Assembly: GCF_017874035.1 (NCBI RefSeq)
Contig: NZ_JAGGKV010000016.1
Coordinates: 62,001 to 126,000, forward strand
DNA: 64,000 nt
Direction of reading: 5' to 3'
Source of the DNA: Paenibacillus aceris
GTDB lineage: Bacteria > Bacillota > Bacilli > Paenibacillales > NBRC-103111
The notes beneath the pieces are model-generated. The model worked only from the letters and a program-made list of their open reading frames with translations. It was not told the origin of the DNA and searched no databases. Position 1 is the first letter of the stretch; each line of letters starts with the position of its first letter. Below, piece by piece: positions 51,628 through 61,265 of this stretch. The position numbers and the translations under genes were made by a program.

Positions 51628-52500
51628 ATGGTGGCCAGAAGAGAACCGCTGATACGGATAGGAAGTCCTGCACATACCGTATTTGAATACACATTATTAA
51701 TCGTAGGCTCGCTGATTATGGCGGCCAGCTTTAACTGCCTTTTGAACCCGAACCAAATTGCGACGGGGGGAGTTGCCGGGATCTCGACGGTGATTCAGCA
51801 TGTATCGGGCTTGAACCCGGCGATCATTCAATGGTCGCTGAACATTCCGATTTTCCTCTTAGCTCTATGGCTGCTGGGAGGGCATTTTGGCGTGAAGGCG
51901 GCCGTGGGTTCTGTCGTTTTTCCGTTATGCGTACTCGTAACCAGCCATTTAGGCGTTCCAACGCAAAATCCTTTGCTTGCTTCCGTTTATGGCGGGATAG
52001 GCGTTGGGCTTGGACTCGGCATTGTTTTTCGCGGACGAGGTTCTACGGGCGGTCTTGGGCTGGCCGCGCAGATTTTACATAAGTATACAGGGTTAAGTTT
52101 GGGCTTCTCTGTTGCAGTCTTTGACGGGTTGGTGATCATCTCCTCTGCGCTAGTATTCACACCGGAGAATGCACTGTACGGGCTGATTGGCCTGTTCGTG
52201 ACGACCAAAACGATCGATATTGTGCAGATCGGTTTCAACTATGCCAAAGTGGCGTTCATCATTTCGGACCATACGGATGCGATACGCAAAGCGATTCTGT
52301 ATGATTTGGACCGCGGGCTAACAGAGTTGAGCGGATCCGGCGGATTTACCGGGGAATCGCGGACGGTGATGATGGTCGTCGTGAAGCAGAACGAGGTCAG
52401 CCGGTTGAAAACGCTGGTCCAGTCGGTGGATCCGCAGGCGTTTGTTATTTTGAGCGAAACGAATGAGGTGCTGGGCGAAGGGTTTAAGCGGCATGCTTAG
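51628..52500 (+). CDS. YitT-family membrane protein (290 aa)
   Basis: About five membrane segments fill residues 20-185 (FEYTLLIVGSLIMAASFNCLL, IATGGVAGISTVI, IPIFLLALWLLGG, SVVFPLCVLVTSHLGV, LSLGFSVAVFDGLVIISSALVF). A cytosolic DUF2179 domain closes the protein (KVAFIISDHTDAIRKAILYDLDRGLTELSGSGGFTGESRTVMMVVV). The family is widespread in Bacillales and its substrate is not firmly known. GAGGAGG is close to ATG 51628; GTG 51631 has better spacing and would shorten it by one residue. It has its own terminator. Confidence 0.88.
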   Translation: MVARREPLIRIGSPAHTVFEYTLLIVGSLIMAASFNCLLNPNQIATGGVAGISTVIQHVSGLNPAIIQWSLNIPIFLLALWLLGGHFGVKAAVGSVVFPLCVLVTSHLGVPTQNPLLASVYGGIGVGLGLGIVFRGRGSTGGLGLAAQILHKYTGLSLGFSVAVFDGLVIISSALVFTPENALYGLIGLFVTTKTIDIVQIGFNYAKVAFIISDHTDAIRKAILYDLDRGLTELSGSGGFTGESRTVMMVVVKQNEVSRLKTLVQSVDPQAFVILSETNEVLGEGFKRHA

Positions 52501-52529
52501 TAACCTGGAAGGTGGTAGCGAATTGTAGG

Positions 52530-52553
52530 GACGTGCCTTGGCACGTCTTTTTT
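52530..52553 (+). terminator. Intrinsic terminator of the YitT-family gene
   Basis: GACGTGCC and GGCACGTC form a perfect eight-base stem with a two-base loop, followed by six T. Confidence 0.92.
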
Positions 52554-52600
52554 GATTGTGGGGATATGTGGATCTGGCTCCGGGAAAGTCGCAGGCTTCG

Positions 52601-52781
52601 TTGCATTTTGTGCAACATACTGTATAAAATACAGCCATTTCAGCTGAAAAGTCCGAAATCAGCCGCTTTTAGCCTAAAAGGTTGTATTTAATACAACGAA
52701 GGAGAATGCGGGGGAAAATATAGCGAAAATGCTGCACAAAGTACAACATAGGGCGACTCTTAGAATACAACCCCGATTGTA
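52601..52781. repeat. Cluster of short palindromes with ATACARC motifs
   Basis: In the ~600-base gene-free stretch before argC there are TTGCA/TGCAA (52601-52615), CTGTAT/ATACAG (52620-52634), TTTCAGCTGAAA (52638-52649), GTTGTAT/ATACAAC (52681-52697) and TACAA/TTGTA (52766-52781), with a further GTACAACATA at 52741. The same ATACAA/ATACAG core recurs on both strands. It looks like a dispersed intergenic repeat; short frames on either strand here have no coding support. From 52800 to 53090 nothing further was recognised. Confidence 0.5.
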
Positions 52782-53099
52782 CATCATCGTGGAACAAGGC
52801 GAGAAGTTTTCCGATGAGGCTTCAACGCCCAGGCGAAAAACGCAAGCAGTATAATTTTTACGAATGAATCCCCCCACCGCCAAGATCTCTCATAAAAAAA
52901 TGTTGCTTGTCCAACGCTTAATTTGGGATAATATAACTGTTCGTCCTTTGAACAAGACGTCTATGCATATTATAAATTTTTTTCATCAAAAGACAGGATT
53001 GAAAACCGCGATAAGCTTTTCAGGAAAAAAGCTGCCAAACCCTTGATTCGTCTCGAATCTAAACGTGTTTCCGCGGAGAAAACTGGAGAAAAAAATTCA

Positions 53100-53136
53100 T
53101 TGAATTATTATGTATATGACTGTATAATCATACATA
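53100..53136 (+). promoter_or_regulatory. Arginine operon promoter with candidate ArgR/AhrC operator
   Basis: TTGAAT (53100-53105), 17 bases, TATAAT (53123-53128) is a strong sigma-A promoter 36 bases before argC. TATGTAT (53109-53115) and ATACATA (53130-53136) are inverted around the -10, and ATTCATTGAAT (about 53095-53105) overlaps the -35. These A/T palindromes resemble ARG boxes, so arginine-dependent repression is likely but unproven. Confidence 0.7.
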
Positions 53137-53163
53137 TATTTTCGGAGTAACGGGGGAATTCAT

Positions 53164-54213
53164 ATGAGTCAAAGCGTTAGAGCGGCTATTATTGGGGCCA
53201 CAGGGTACGGCGGTGCGGAGGTTATTCGTCTTTTGCAGGCGCATCCTCTGGTGAAGATCACTTCGGTCATCTCGACTTCGAATGCGGGAGCGCCGCTTGC
53301 GGATCATTTTCCACATTTGCAGGAAATCGTTATTGATATTCTGGACCAACTCGATGTAGATCTGATCGCAGGCAAAGCCGACGTGGTGTTCCTGGCGACA
53401 CCGGCGGGCGTAAGTGCAGAGCTTTCACCGAAACTTTTGGCGGCGGGCCTGAAGGTTATTGATATTTCTGGAGACCTAAGACTGAAATCAAGCAGCGACT
53501 ACGAGAAATGGTACAAAAAGAAACCGGCTTCCGAGGAAATGCTGGCGAAGTCGATCTATGCTTTGTCCGAGGTATTCGGAGACGAAGTCCAAGGCAGCGA
53601 CTTGATCGCGAATCCTGGCTGTTACCCAACAGCGACGCTTCTAGGCCTTATCCCAGCTGTCAAAGCGGGTTGGATTGATCCATCTACGATTATTATTGAT
53701 GCCAAGTCAGGTGTTTCCGGCGCAGGACGAGGCGTTAATCTTGGCGTTCACTATGCGGAAGTAAATGAGAATTTGAACGTGTATAAAGTGAATAAACACC
53801 AGCATATCCCGGAAATTGAGCAAGCGCTCAGCCGTGTTGCGGGTAAGCCGGTGGTGACGACGTTCACGACACATCTTGTGCCGATGACGCGTGGGATTAT
53901 GTCGACGATGTACGCTACTGTGAATGGTGAGCATACGGCAGCAGATTTTATTGAACTTTACCGCCAGTTCTATGAAGGCCGGAAGTTTGTGCGCATCCGT
54001 CAAGAAGGCAAGTTCCCTTCGACGAAGGAAGTGTATGGCTCTAACTACTGTGACATCGGCTTTTCCGTGGATGAGCGGACAGGTCGCGTGACGATCGTTT
54101 CCGTTATTGATAATGTGGTGAAGGGCGCTGCGGGGCAGGCCATTCAGAACTTGAACTTGATGTACGGTTGGGAAGAAACGACCGGATTGCTGTTCGCACC
54201 GGTATATCCATAA
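53164..54213 (+). CDS. argC: N-acetyl-gamma-glutamyl-phosphate reductase
   Basis: It performs the third step of ornithine synthesis, NADPH reduction of N-acetylglutamyl phosphate to the semialdehyde. NADP site GATGYGGAEVIRLL is at the N-terminus; the active-site cysteine is in IANPGCYPTATLL (about residue 148), and GVSGAGRG follows. Its length of 349 residues is normal. CGGGGG precedes the ATG. It is the first gene of the arg operon. Confidence 0.97.
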   Translation: MSQSVRAAIIGATGYGGAEVIRLLQAHPLVKITSVISTSNAGAPLADHFPHLQEIVIDILDQLDVDLIAGKADVVFLATPAGVSAELSPKLLAAGLKVIDISGDLRLKSSSDYEKWYKKKPASEEMLAKSIYALSEVFGDEVQGSDLIANPGCYPTATLLGLIPAVKAGWIDPSTIIIDAKSGVSGAGRGVNLGVHYAEVNENLNVYKVNKHQHIPEIEQALSRVAGKPVVTTFTTHLVPMTRGIMSTMYATVNGEHTAADFIELYRQFYEGRKFVRIRQEGKFPSTKEVYGSNYCDIGFSVDERTGRVTIVSVIDNVVKGAAGQAIQNLNLMYGWEETTGLLFAPVYP

Positions 54214-54238
54214 GAAGAGGACATGTGAGGAGACGAGG

Positions 54239-55465
54239 ATGTTGGATAAAGCTAGTTTCACGGTCGTGCCGGAGGGCACAGTAACGACGCCGAAAGGCTT
54301 TCGTGCAGGCGGTCTGCACTGTGGATTGAAGAAGACGGAGCGCTTTGACTTAGGCGCGATCGTATGTGAGGTGCCAGCGGCAGCGGCAGGCGTGTACACG
54401 CTGAACTCGTTCCAAGCGGCACCCCTGCGCGTGACGCAAGAAAGTATCGCCCAAGGCGGCAAGCTGCAGGCGATGATCGTGAACAGCGGCAACGCCAACG
54501 CGTGCACCGGCCAGCAGGGCGAGGACGACGCCTATGCCATGCGTGCAGCCAGCGCGAAGGCGCTAGGCGTAGCAGAGCACCACGTCGGCGTGACGAGCAC
54601 GGGCGTCATCGGCGAGCTTCTGCCGATGGGCAAGGTCTTATCAGGCATCGAGCAGCTGCCTGGGCGCATCAAAACGGACGGAGGCGAAGACTTCTGCCAA
54701 GCGATCCTGACAACGGATCTTGTGCAGAAGATGACGTGTGTCCGTCTTGTTGTTGGCGGCAAAGAGGTGCACATTGCCGGTGCAGCGAAAGGTTCGGGGA
54801 TGATTCACCCGAACATGGCGACGATGCTCGGTTTCATGACAACCGACGCACCGATCGAGAGCGAATACCTGCAGCAGCTGCTTAGCAGGATCACAGACAA
54901 CACCTTCAACATGATCACGGTTGATGGCGATACGTCCACCAACGACATGGTCGTGGTGATGGCTAGCGGTTTGGCTGGCGGCGAGACGCTAACTCCGGAG
55001 CATCCGGATTGGGAAGCATTCGCAGCAGGTTTTCAATATGTTGGCGAGTACCTGGCCAAAGCGATTGCACGCGACGGCGAGGGCGCGACGAAGCTGATCG
55101 AGACGACGGTTATCGGCGCGGAGAGCGACGAAGCAGCTCGCAAGATCGTGAAATCGATCATCGGTTCGAGCCTCGTGAAGTCCGCCGTTTATGGCGCTGA
55201 CGCGAACTGGGGCCGGATCATTGCGGCTGTCGGTTACTCGGGACAACCAGTGAATGTGAACACGGTCGATATTCGCTTGGGCGATATCGCAGTGCTCGAG
55301 CAGTCACGTCCAGTGAAGTTCGATGAGGAAGCGGCACTGGCTTATTTGAAAACAGATACCATTCAAATTCATGTGAATTTACATATGGGCACTGGCAAGG
55401 CAACGGGTTGGGGCTGCGATTTGACATATGATTATGTGCGAATCAATGCTGCTTACCGCACCTAA
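54239..55465 (+). CDS. argJ: Bifunctional ornithine acetyltransferase / N-acetylglutamate synthase
   Basis: ArgJ recycles the acetyl group from N-acetylornithine to glutamate and, in bifunctional forms, also uses acetyl-CoA. The precursor cleaves itself before the threonine of GMIHPNMATMLGF (about residue 190); NSGNANACTG and the end GKATGWGCDLTYDYVRINAAYRT are also family marks. Its 408 residues are complete. GAGGAGACGAGG lies just before the ATG. There is no separate argA or argE nearby, consistent with the cyclic pathway. Confidence 0.97.
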   Translation: MLDKASFTVVPEGTVTTPKGFRAGGLHCGLKKTERFDLGAIVCEVPAAAAGVYTLNSFQAAPLRVTQESIAQGGKLQAMIVNSGNANACTGQQGEDDAYAMRAASAKALGVAEHHVGVTSTGVIGELLPMGKVLSGIEQLPGRIKTDGGEDFCQAILTTDLVQKMTCVRLVVGGKEVHIAGAAKGSGMIHPNMATMLGFMTTDAPIESEYLQQLLSRITDNTFNMITVDGDTSTNDMVVVMASGLAGGETLTPEHPDWEAFAAGFQYVGEYLAKAIARDGEGATKLIETTVIGAESDEAARKIVKSIIGSSLVKSAVYGADANWGRIIAAVGYSGQPVNVNTVDIRLGDIAVLEQSRPVKFDEEAALAYLKTDTIQIHVNLHMGTGKATGWGCDLTYDYVRINAAYRT

Positions 55466-55488
55466 GGAAGCAAAGGGGAACGAACGCA

Positions 55489-56280
55489 GTGAAGAACAAT
55501 TGCTTTGTGATGAAATGCGGCGGCAGTACGCTTGCGGCACTGCCTGCCAGCTTTTTTGACGATATGCGTCAGCTTCAGGAGGAAGGCATTGTAACGGTTA
55601 TCGTGCACGGAGGAGGCCCGGCGATTTCGGAAACGCTCGGCAAGCTGGGCATCGAGTCCGGTTTCGTAAACGGCCTGCGGGTGACGAACGAAGCGGTGCT
55701 GGACGTTGTAGAGATGGTGCTTTCCGGCCAAATCAACAAAGAGATCGTACGCCGTATTCAGTTGACAGGCGCAGCAGCGCTCGGACTGTCCGGTGTGGAT
55801 GGGCATTTAATTGAAGCTAAGCCGGTGGCGAACAGCCACGAGGTCGGCTTAGTCGGCGATGTGACGAAGGTGAACGCGGAGCTGATCCAAGGCATCGTGA
55901 ATATGGGCTACATTCCGGTTATTGCACCGGTTGGGCTTGGTGAAGATGGCGGACAGCGTTACAATATAAACGCGGATACGGCAGCTGGCGCGGTTGCTTC
56001 CCACTTAGGCGTGGAGCAAATGGTTGTCGTGACGGACGTTCCCGGCATTATGAAGACAGTTGACGGCGAGAAGCAGGTGCTGCCTGTTGTGAGCGTTGCA
56101 GAGATCGAAGAGATGATCGCTAATGGCGACATTTACGGTGGCATGATTCCTAAAGTGCGAGCAGCGATTGCTTGCATTCAAGGCAAGGTGCAGGAAGTTG
56201 TGATTGTGAATGGTTCTGAGCCGAACGTACTCAGCAAAGTGCTGAAGGGCTCGGGGATTGGCACACGGATCGTAAGATAA
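55489..56280 (+). CDS. argB: Acetylglutamate kinase
   Basis: It phosphorylates N-acetylglutamate, the second step of the pathway. The 263-residue protein starts with GTG 55489 after AAAGGGGA and shows the amino-acid-kinase motifs MKCGGSTL, VIVHGGGPAISETLGKLGI, NINADTAAGAVASHL and GMIPKV. It lacks the extra N-terminal helix typical of arginine-inhibited hexameric forms, so feedback may act elsewhere. Confidence 0.96.
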   Translation: MKNNCFVMKCGGSTLAALPASFFDDMRQLQEEGIVTVIVHGGGPAISETLGKLGIESGFVNGLRVTNEAVLDVVEMVLSGQINKEIVRRIQLTGAAALGLSGVDGHLIEAKPVANSHEVGLVGDVTKVNAELIQGIVNMGYIPVIAPVGLGEDGGQRYNINADTAAGAVASHLGVEQMVVVTDVPGIMKTVDGEKQVLPVVSVAEIEEMIANGDIYGGMIPKVRAAIACIQGKVQEVVIVNGSEPNVLSKVLKGSGIGTRIVR

Positions 56281-56303
56281 TTATTTCAGAGGAGGGAATG
56301 TAC

Positions 56304-57500
56304 ATGAGTGAAACGGGTAAAAGCTCGCTCTTTCCAACGTACGCCAGATATCCAATTACACTGGTGAAGGGGGAGGGCAGCCGACTGTGGGACGATACGG
56401 GCAAGGAGTACATCGACTTGATGAGCGGTATCGCAGTTGCGAACCTCGGGCACGCGCCTAAAGAAGTGAAGGAGCAGCTCGTCCAGCAGCTTGATCAGCT
56501 GTGGCATGTGAGCAACCTTTTCCATATTCCGAACCAGGAAAAACTAGCTTCCTTACTTACGGATAACAGCTGTGCGGATGCTGTATTCTTCTGTTCCACA
56601 GGAGCAGAAGCGAATGAAGCCGCAATTAAGTTGGCGCGTCGCTACAATCAAAAGGTGCTGAACAACGGTCGGTACGAGATTATTACGTTCAACATGTCGT
56701 TCCACGGACGGACACTGGCGACATTGACCGCTACGGGTCAAGACAAAGTGAAGGAAGGCTTTCATCCGCTTCCTGAAGGTTTTGTATATGCGCCTTATAA
56801 CGATATCGAGGCTGTGCGAAGTCTTGTGAATGACAAAACATGCGCCATCATGTTGGAAATGGTACAGGGAGAAGGCGGCGTATTGCCGGCTGATCCTGAG
56901 TTCGTGAAACAATTAGCAGAGCTGTGCAAACAGGAAAATCTGCTTTTGATTGCGGATGAAATCCAAACGGGCGTAGGGCGTACAGGTAAGCTTTTTGCCT
57001 ATGAGCACTATGGTGTTGAGCCTGACATTTTTACATTGGCCAAAGGCCTAGGCGGAGGATTCCCGATTGGCGCTATGCTGGGGAAAGCTTTCCTTGCTGA
57101 AGCGTTTAGCGCAGGCAGTCACGGTTCGACATTTGGCGGAACGCCGATTGCGACGGCTGCTGGCTTTGCGGCAGTGGATACGATCCTTGCACAAAAGCTG
57201 CCAGAACGCGCAGCGGAGTTAGGCGAGTACACGATCAAGAAGCTGGAAAGCAAACTTGCCGGCAATCCGCTCATCGCGAAAATTCGCGGTATCGGGCTTT
57301 TGATCGGGATTGAGTGCACACAACCTGCAGGCGAAATCATTAGTGAAATTCATAAAAGAGGCGTGCTCGTTATTCCTGCTGGACCGAACGTCATTCGTTT
57401 AGTGCCGGCCTTAAATATACCGCAAGAAGATTTAGATCAAGGGCTGGATGTGCTGTGCGCTGTCCTCGCAGAGAAGGCGTCGACCCTCAGCAGCGTCTAG
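56304..57500 (+). CDS. argD: Acetylornithine aminotransferase
   Basis: It is a PLP enzyme making N-acetylornithine from the semialdehyde and glutamate. Marks are FCSTGAEANEAAIKLAR, FHGRTLATLTATGQ, ADEIQTGVGRTGKLFAYEHYGVEPD and the PLP lysine in TLAKGLGGGFPIGA. ATG 56304 is seven bases after GAGGAGGG and gives 398 residues; the in-frame ATG 56298 is too close to that site. Confidence 0.96.
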   Translation: MSETGKSSLFPTYARYPITLVKGEGSRLWDDTGKEYIDLMSGIAVANLGHAPKEVKEQLVQQLDQLWHVSNLFHIPNQEKLASLLTDNSCADAVFFCSTGAEANEAAIKLARRYNQKVLNNGRYEIITFNMSFHGRTLATLTATGQDKVKEGFHPLPEGFVYAPYNDIEAVRSLVNDKTCAIMLEMVQGEGGVLPADPEFVKQLAELCKQENLLLIADEIQTGVGRTGKLFAYEHYGVEPDIFTLAKGLGGGFPIGAMLGKAFLAEAFSAGSHGSTFGGTPIATAAGFAAVDTILAQKLPERAAELGEYTIKKLESKLAGNPLIAKIRGIGLLIGIECTQPAGEIISEIHKRGVLVIPAGPNVIRLVPALNIPQEDLDQGLDVLCAVLAEKASTLSSV

Positions 57501-57527
57501 TAGTAACATGGAGAGAGGTTGAATGAA

Positions 57528-58487
57528 ATGAACGTTACCTTACAAGAAGAAATGGCTGCCCAGCTGAAAGGCAAAGACTTTCTTGCGCTGGCTGACTATA
57601 CACCGGAAGAAATCGAATATTTAATCCACTATGGAATTGAGCTTAAGCGTAAGCAGAAGGCTAGAGAGCCTCATGCTGTGCTTGCCGGCAAAACGCTCGG
57701 GATGATTTTTGAGAAGTCCTCGACACGCACGCGTGTTTCTTTTGAAGTGGGGATGTACCAGCTTGGAGGCCAGGCTTTATTTTTGAGCAAAAACGACTTA
57801 CAGCTCGGACGCGGTGAAACGGTTTGGGATACAGCACAAACGCTGTCCCGATACCTCGATGGCATTATGATTCGTACGTACGAACACCGTAAAGTGATTG
57901 ATCTTGCGCGTGGCGCGACGGTTCCGGTTATTAACGGATTGACGGATTATGCTCATCCTTGCCAGGTTATGGCGGATTATCAGACTGTTCTTGAGAAAAA
58001 GGGCCGTCTAAAAGGCATTAAAGTAGCTTACATTGGGGACGGCAACAACATGGTGCATTCCTTAATGGTAGGCGCGAGCAAATTAGGGATGGACTTCGCG
58101 ATTGCTTCGCCGGAAGGTTATGATCCTGACCAAGAAGTGATTCAGAATTCCAAGGAAAATGCTGCGCAATACGGCGGCAGCGTGCTTCTGACGCGCGACC
58201 CTCGCGAAGCGATTGAGAATGCGGACATCGTCTACACGGATGTATGGGCGAGCATGGGCTTCGAGGCTGAGCAGCAGGAGCGGGAGATTGCGTTCAAGAA
58301 CTACCAAATCAACGAAGATCTTGTGAAATATGCTAAATCGGATTACTTGTTCATGCACTGCTTGCCTGCACACCGCGGGGAAGAAGTGAGCGAGGGCGTC
58401 ATTGACGGCGCGCATTCGATTATTTTCGACCAAGCAGAGAATCGTCTTCATGCGCAAAAGGCTATTATGGCCGCGACCATGATATAA
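57528..58487 (+). CDS. argF: Ornithine carbamoyltransferase
   Basis: It joins ornithine and carbamoyl phosphate to citrulline. The carbamoyl-phosphate loop SSTRTRVSFE, the DYAHPCQVMAD segment and the ornithine-site HCLPAHRGEEVSEGV are intact in 319 residues. ATG 57528 lies nine bases after AGAGAGG; an in-frame TTG at 57519 is too close. No carA/carB genes lie in this operon, unlike Bacillus subtilis, so carbamoyl phosphate must come from genes elsewhere. Confidence 0.97.
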   Translation: MNVTLQEEMAAQLKGKDFLALADYTPEEIEYLIHYGIELKRKQKAREPHAVLAGKTLGMIFEKSSTRTRVSFEVGMYQLGGQALFLSKNDLQLGRGETVWDTAQTLSRYLDGIMIRTYEHRKVIDLARGATVPVINGLTDYAHPCQVMADYQTVLEKKGRLKGIKVAYIGDGNNMVHSLMVGASKLGMDFAIASPEGYDPDQEVIQNSKENAAQYGGSVLLTRDPREAIENADIVYTDVWASMGFEAEQQEREIAFKNYQINEDLVKYAKSDYLFMHCLPAHRGEEVSEGVIDGAHSIIFDQAENRLHAQKAIMAATMI

Positions 58488-58521
58488 TAAATAGATAGAG
58501 GAAACGGAGAGATTAGTAGAC

Positions 58522-59760
58522 ATGGCTAAGGAAAAAATCGTACTCGCTTATTCCGGCGGACTGGATACATCGGTTATTTTGAAATGGCTCAAGGAGACTT
58601 ACGACGCCGAAATTATTGCTTTTACTGCTGATATTGGGCAAAAAGACGAGTTGGACGGTCTAGAGGAAAAAGCGCTCCAAACCGGCGCATCCAAAATCTA
58701 CATCGACGACCTGCGCGATGAGTTCGCGAAGGACTTCATCAACCCGATGTTCCAAGCGGCAGCTTTGTATGAAGGTCAGTACCTGCTCGGCACGAGCATT
58801 GCACGTCCTTTGATCGCGAAGCGCATGGTTGAAATTGCACGCGCAGAAGGTGCTACAGCGATTGCGCATGGCGCAACAGGTAAAGGAAACGACCAAGTGC
58901 GCTTCGAGTTAACAGCTGCGGCGTTGGCGCCTGAGATTTCGGTGATCGCGCCTTGGCGTTTGGAAGAATTTCGCGAGCAGTTCCCGGGCCGCGCTGAAAT
59001 GATCGCGTATGCCGAGAAACATGGCATTCCAGTAACAGCATCCGCTGCGAAGCCGTATTCGACAGACCGCAACTTGCTGCATATCTCCTTCGAGAGCGGC
59101 ATGCTGGAAGATCCTTGGTTCGATGCAGCGGCTGACAGCAACAAAGACATGTACGTCCTGAGCGTAGCTCCGGAAGATGCACCGGATCAAGCGGAATACA
59201 TTGAGCTTGAGTTCGAGAAAGGCGACTGCGTAGCAATCAACGGCGCGAAGCTGACTCCACTTCAAGTGATGGAAACATTGAATGAAATCGGCGGCAAGCA
59301 TGGCATTGGCCGTGTTGACATGGTGGAAAACCGTTTCGTCGGCATGAAAAGCCGCGGCGTGTATGAAACTCCGGGCGGTACGATCCTGTTCACCGCTCAC
59401 CGCAAAATGGAATCCCTGACCATGGACCGCGATGTTATGCATCTTCGTGATTCCCTGATTTCCAAATATGCAAGTCTTGTATACAACGGCTTCTGGTTCG
59501 CTCCTGAGCGTTTGGCCATTCAAGCGCTTGTTGCAGAAAGCCAAAAGAACGTATCCGGTACAGTTCGTTTGAAATTGTACAAAGGAAACGTGATCGGTGC
59601 TGGCGTGAAAAGCCCAGTATCCTTGTACAATCCGGATATTGCGACGATGGAAGCTGATCCGACGAAAGCTTACGATCAAGGCGATGCGACTGGCTTCATT
59701 CACTTGAATGCACTTCGTTTGAAAGTATCTTCAGGTGTCGAGCAAAACGCTAAGAAGTAA
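58522..59760 (+). CDS. argG: Argininosuccinate synthase
   Basis: It condenses citrulline and aspartate using ATP. The PP-loop AYSGGLDTSVILKWL at residues 8-22 and HGATGKGNDQVRFE near 115 are diagnostic; 412 residues is normal. GGAAACGGAG lies before the ATG. It follows argF after 34 bases. A short hairpin with a weak T run lies between it and argH. Confidence 0.97.
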   Translation: MAKEKIVLAYSGGLDTSVILKWLKETYDAEIIAFTADIGQKDELDGLEEKALQTGASKIYIDDLRDEFAKDFINPMFQAAALYEGQYLLGTSIARPLIAKRMVEIARAEGATAIAHGATGKGNDQVRFELTAAALAPEISVIAPWRLEEFREQFPGRAEMIAYAEKHGIPVTASAAKPYSTDRNLLHISFESGMLEDPWFDAAADSNKDMYVLSVAPEDAPDQAEYIELEFEKGDCVAINGAKLTPLQVMETLNEIGGKHGIGRVDMVENRFVGMKSRGVYETPGGTILFTAHRKMESLTMDRDVMHLRDSLISKYASLVYNGFWFAPERLAIQALVAESQKNVSGTVRLKLYKGNVIGAGVKSPVSLYNPDIATMEADPTKAYDQGDATGFIHLNALRLKVSSGVEQNAKK

Positions 59761-59782
59761 GTCAATATAGGCTGTGAAACCG

Positions 59783-59806
59783 GGCTTTCCCTCGTGGAAA
59801 GCCTTT
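59783..59806 (+). terminator. Hairpin between argG and argH
   Basis: GGCTTTCC and GGAAAGCC form a perfect eight-base stem with a five-base loop, followed by only three T. It is probably a weak or partial terminator or an mRNA-stability element. Confidence 0.45.
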
Positions 59807-59836
59807 GGGCTGTAAATTAGAGAGGAGTGGGTGTGC

Positions 59837-61252
59837 GTGTCAAAGCTATGGGGTGGAAGATTTACGAAGCAGACCGACCAATTGGTTGAAGAATATACAG
59901 CATCAATTACGTTTGATAAGGAGCTAGCCGAGGAAGATATTCAAGGCAGTTTGGCTCACGTGACGATGCTTGGCAAATGTGGCATTCTTCCAGCGGAAGA
60001 TGTCGAAAAAATCAAGGACGGTCTCTACGCGGTTCAAGGCATGATTCGCCGCGGCGAGCTGGAATATACGATTCAGAATGAAGATATTCACATGAATATC
60101 GAGAAGACGCTGATCGATTTGATCGGTCCAGTTGGCGGCAAGCTGCATACAGGCCGCAGCCGTAACGATCAAGTCGCAACGGACATGCATCTGTACCTGC
60201 GCAAACGAGTAGTCGAGTTCGTTGGACACCTCATTAAGCTGCAGGAAGCTCTTCTTGATCAAGCGAAGAAAAACATCGATACGATTATCCCGGGGTATAC
60301 GCATCTTCAGCGTGCGCAGCCGATTCTGTTCGCACATCACATGATGGCTTATGTCAGCATGTTCCAACGCGATCTTGAGCGCTTGCAGGACAGCTACAAG
60401 CGCGTAGACATCCTGCCGCTCGGTGCTGGCGCGCTCGCGGGCACGACGTTCCCGATCGACCGCCATTTCGTGGCGGAGCAGCTCGGGTTCGGACGCGTGT
60501 ACGAGAACTCCCTGGATGCGGTCAGCGACCGCGATTTCATCCTGGAGTTCCTCTCTAACGCGTCGATGATCATGATGCACCTTTCTCGCTTCAGCGAGGA
60601 AATGGTGCTCTGGTCTTCCACCGAGTTCGCGTTCGTGGAACTCGATGATGCCTTCTGCACCGGCAGCTCGATTATGCCGCAGAAGAAAAATCCGGACGTG
60701 GCGGAGCTCGTCCGCGGCAAAACAGGCCGCGTCTACGGCAACTTGTTCGGTCTGATGACCGTGCTGAAGTCGCTGCCGCTGGCGTACAACAAGGACATGC
60801 AAGAAGATAAAGAAGGCATGTTCGATACGGTTCGTACGCTGCAAGGCGCGCTTCAACTGTTCGCTCCAATGGTAGCCACCATGAAAGTGAACACGGATCG
60901 CATGAGACAAGCCGTGAACCAGGACTTCTCAAACGCAACGGACATCGCAGATTACCTTGTTAACAAGGGACTGCCATTCCGTCAAGCTCACGAAGTCATC
61001 GGCAAAACGGTGCTGTACTGCATCCAGAACAAAAAGTATTTACTCGATATGAGCATCGAGGAGTTCAAAACGTTCTCAACACTGTTTGAGTCCGATATTT
61101 ATGCTGTGCTGCAACCTGAGCAAGTCGTTAATGCGCGTAATGTTTACGGCGGAACGGCAAGCAATCAAGTGTCGGAAGCCATTGCTCGTGCAGAACAAGT
61201 GCTGGCGCAGTCCAATGAGTGGTTGCAAACATACTTAGAGAAGAGCAAATAA
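59837..61252 (+). CDS. argH: Argininosuccinate lyase
   Basis: It splits argininosuccinate into arginine and fumarate, the final step. The superfamily signature GSSIMPQKKNPD (about residue 279) and TGRSRNDQVATD are present in 471 residues. GTG 59837 is nine bases after AGAGGAG and begins with SKLWGGRFTK, the family front; the in-frame GTG 59831 would be only three bases away. A strong terminator ends the operon. Confidence 0.96.
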   Translation: MSKLWGGRFTKQTDQLVEEYTASITFDKELAEEDIQGSLAHVTMLGKCGILPAEDVEKIKDGLYAVQGMIRRGELEYTIQNEDIHMNIEKTLIDLIGPVGGKLHTGRSRNDQVATDMHLYLRKRVVEFVGHLIKLQEALLDQAKKNIDTIIPGYTHLQRAQPILFAHHMMAYVSMFQRDLERLQDSYKRVDILPLGAGALAGTTFPIDRHFVAEQLGFGRVYENSLDAVSDRDFILEFLSNASMIMMHLSRFSEEMVLWSSTEFAFVELDDAFCTGSSIMPQKKNPDVAELVRGKTGRVYGNLFGLMTVLKSLPLAYNKDMQEDKEGMFDTVRTLQGALQLFAPMVATMKVNTDRMRQAVNQDFSNATDIADYLVNKGLPFRQAHEVIGKTVLYCIQNKKYLLDMSIEEFKTFSTLFESDIYAVLQPEQVVNARNVYGGTASNQVSEAIARAEQVLAQSNEWLQTYLEKSK

Positions 61253-61265
61253 GTTTGCCTATATA

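Noticed and set aside
52674..53046. Short frames on both strands between the YitT-family gene and argC
   Set aside because: No ribosome binding sites and they coincide with palindromic repeats; treated as non-coding.
59924..60910. 328-codon minus-strand frame inside argH
   Set aside because: Antisense shadow of argH with no ribosome site and no recognisable domain.
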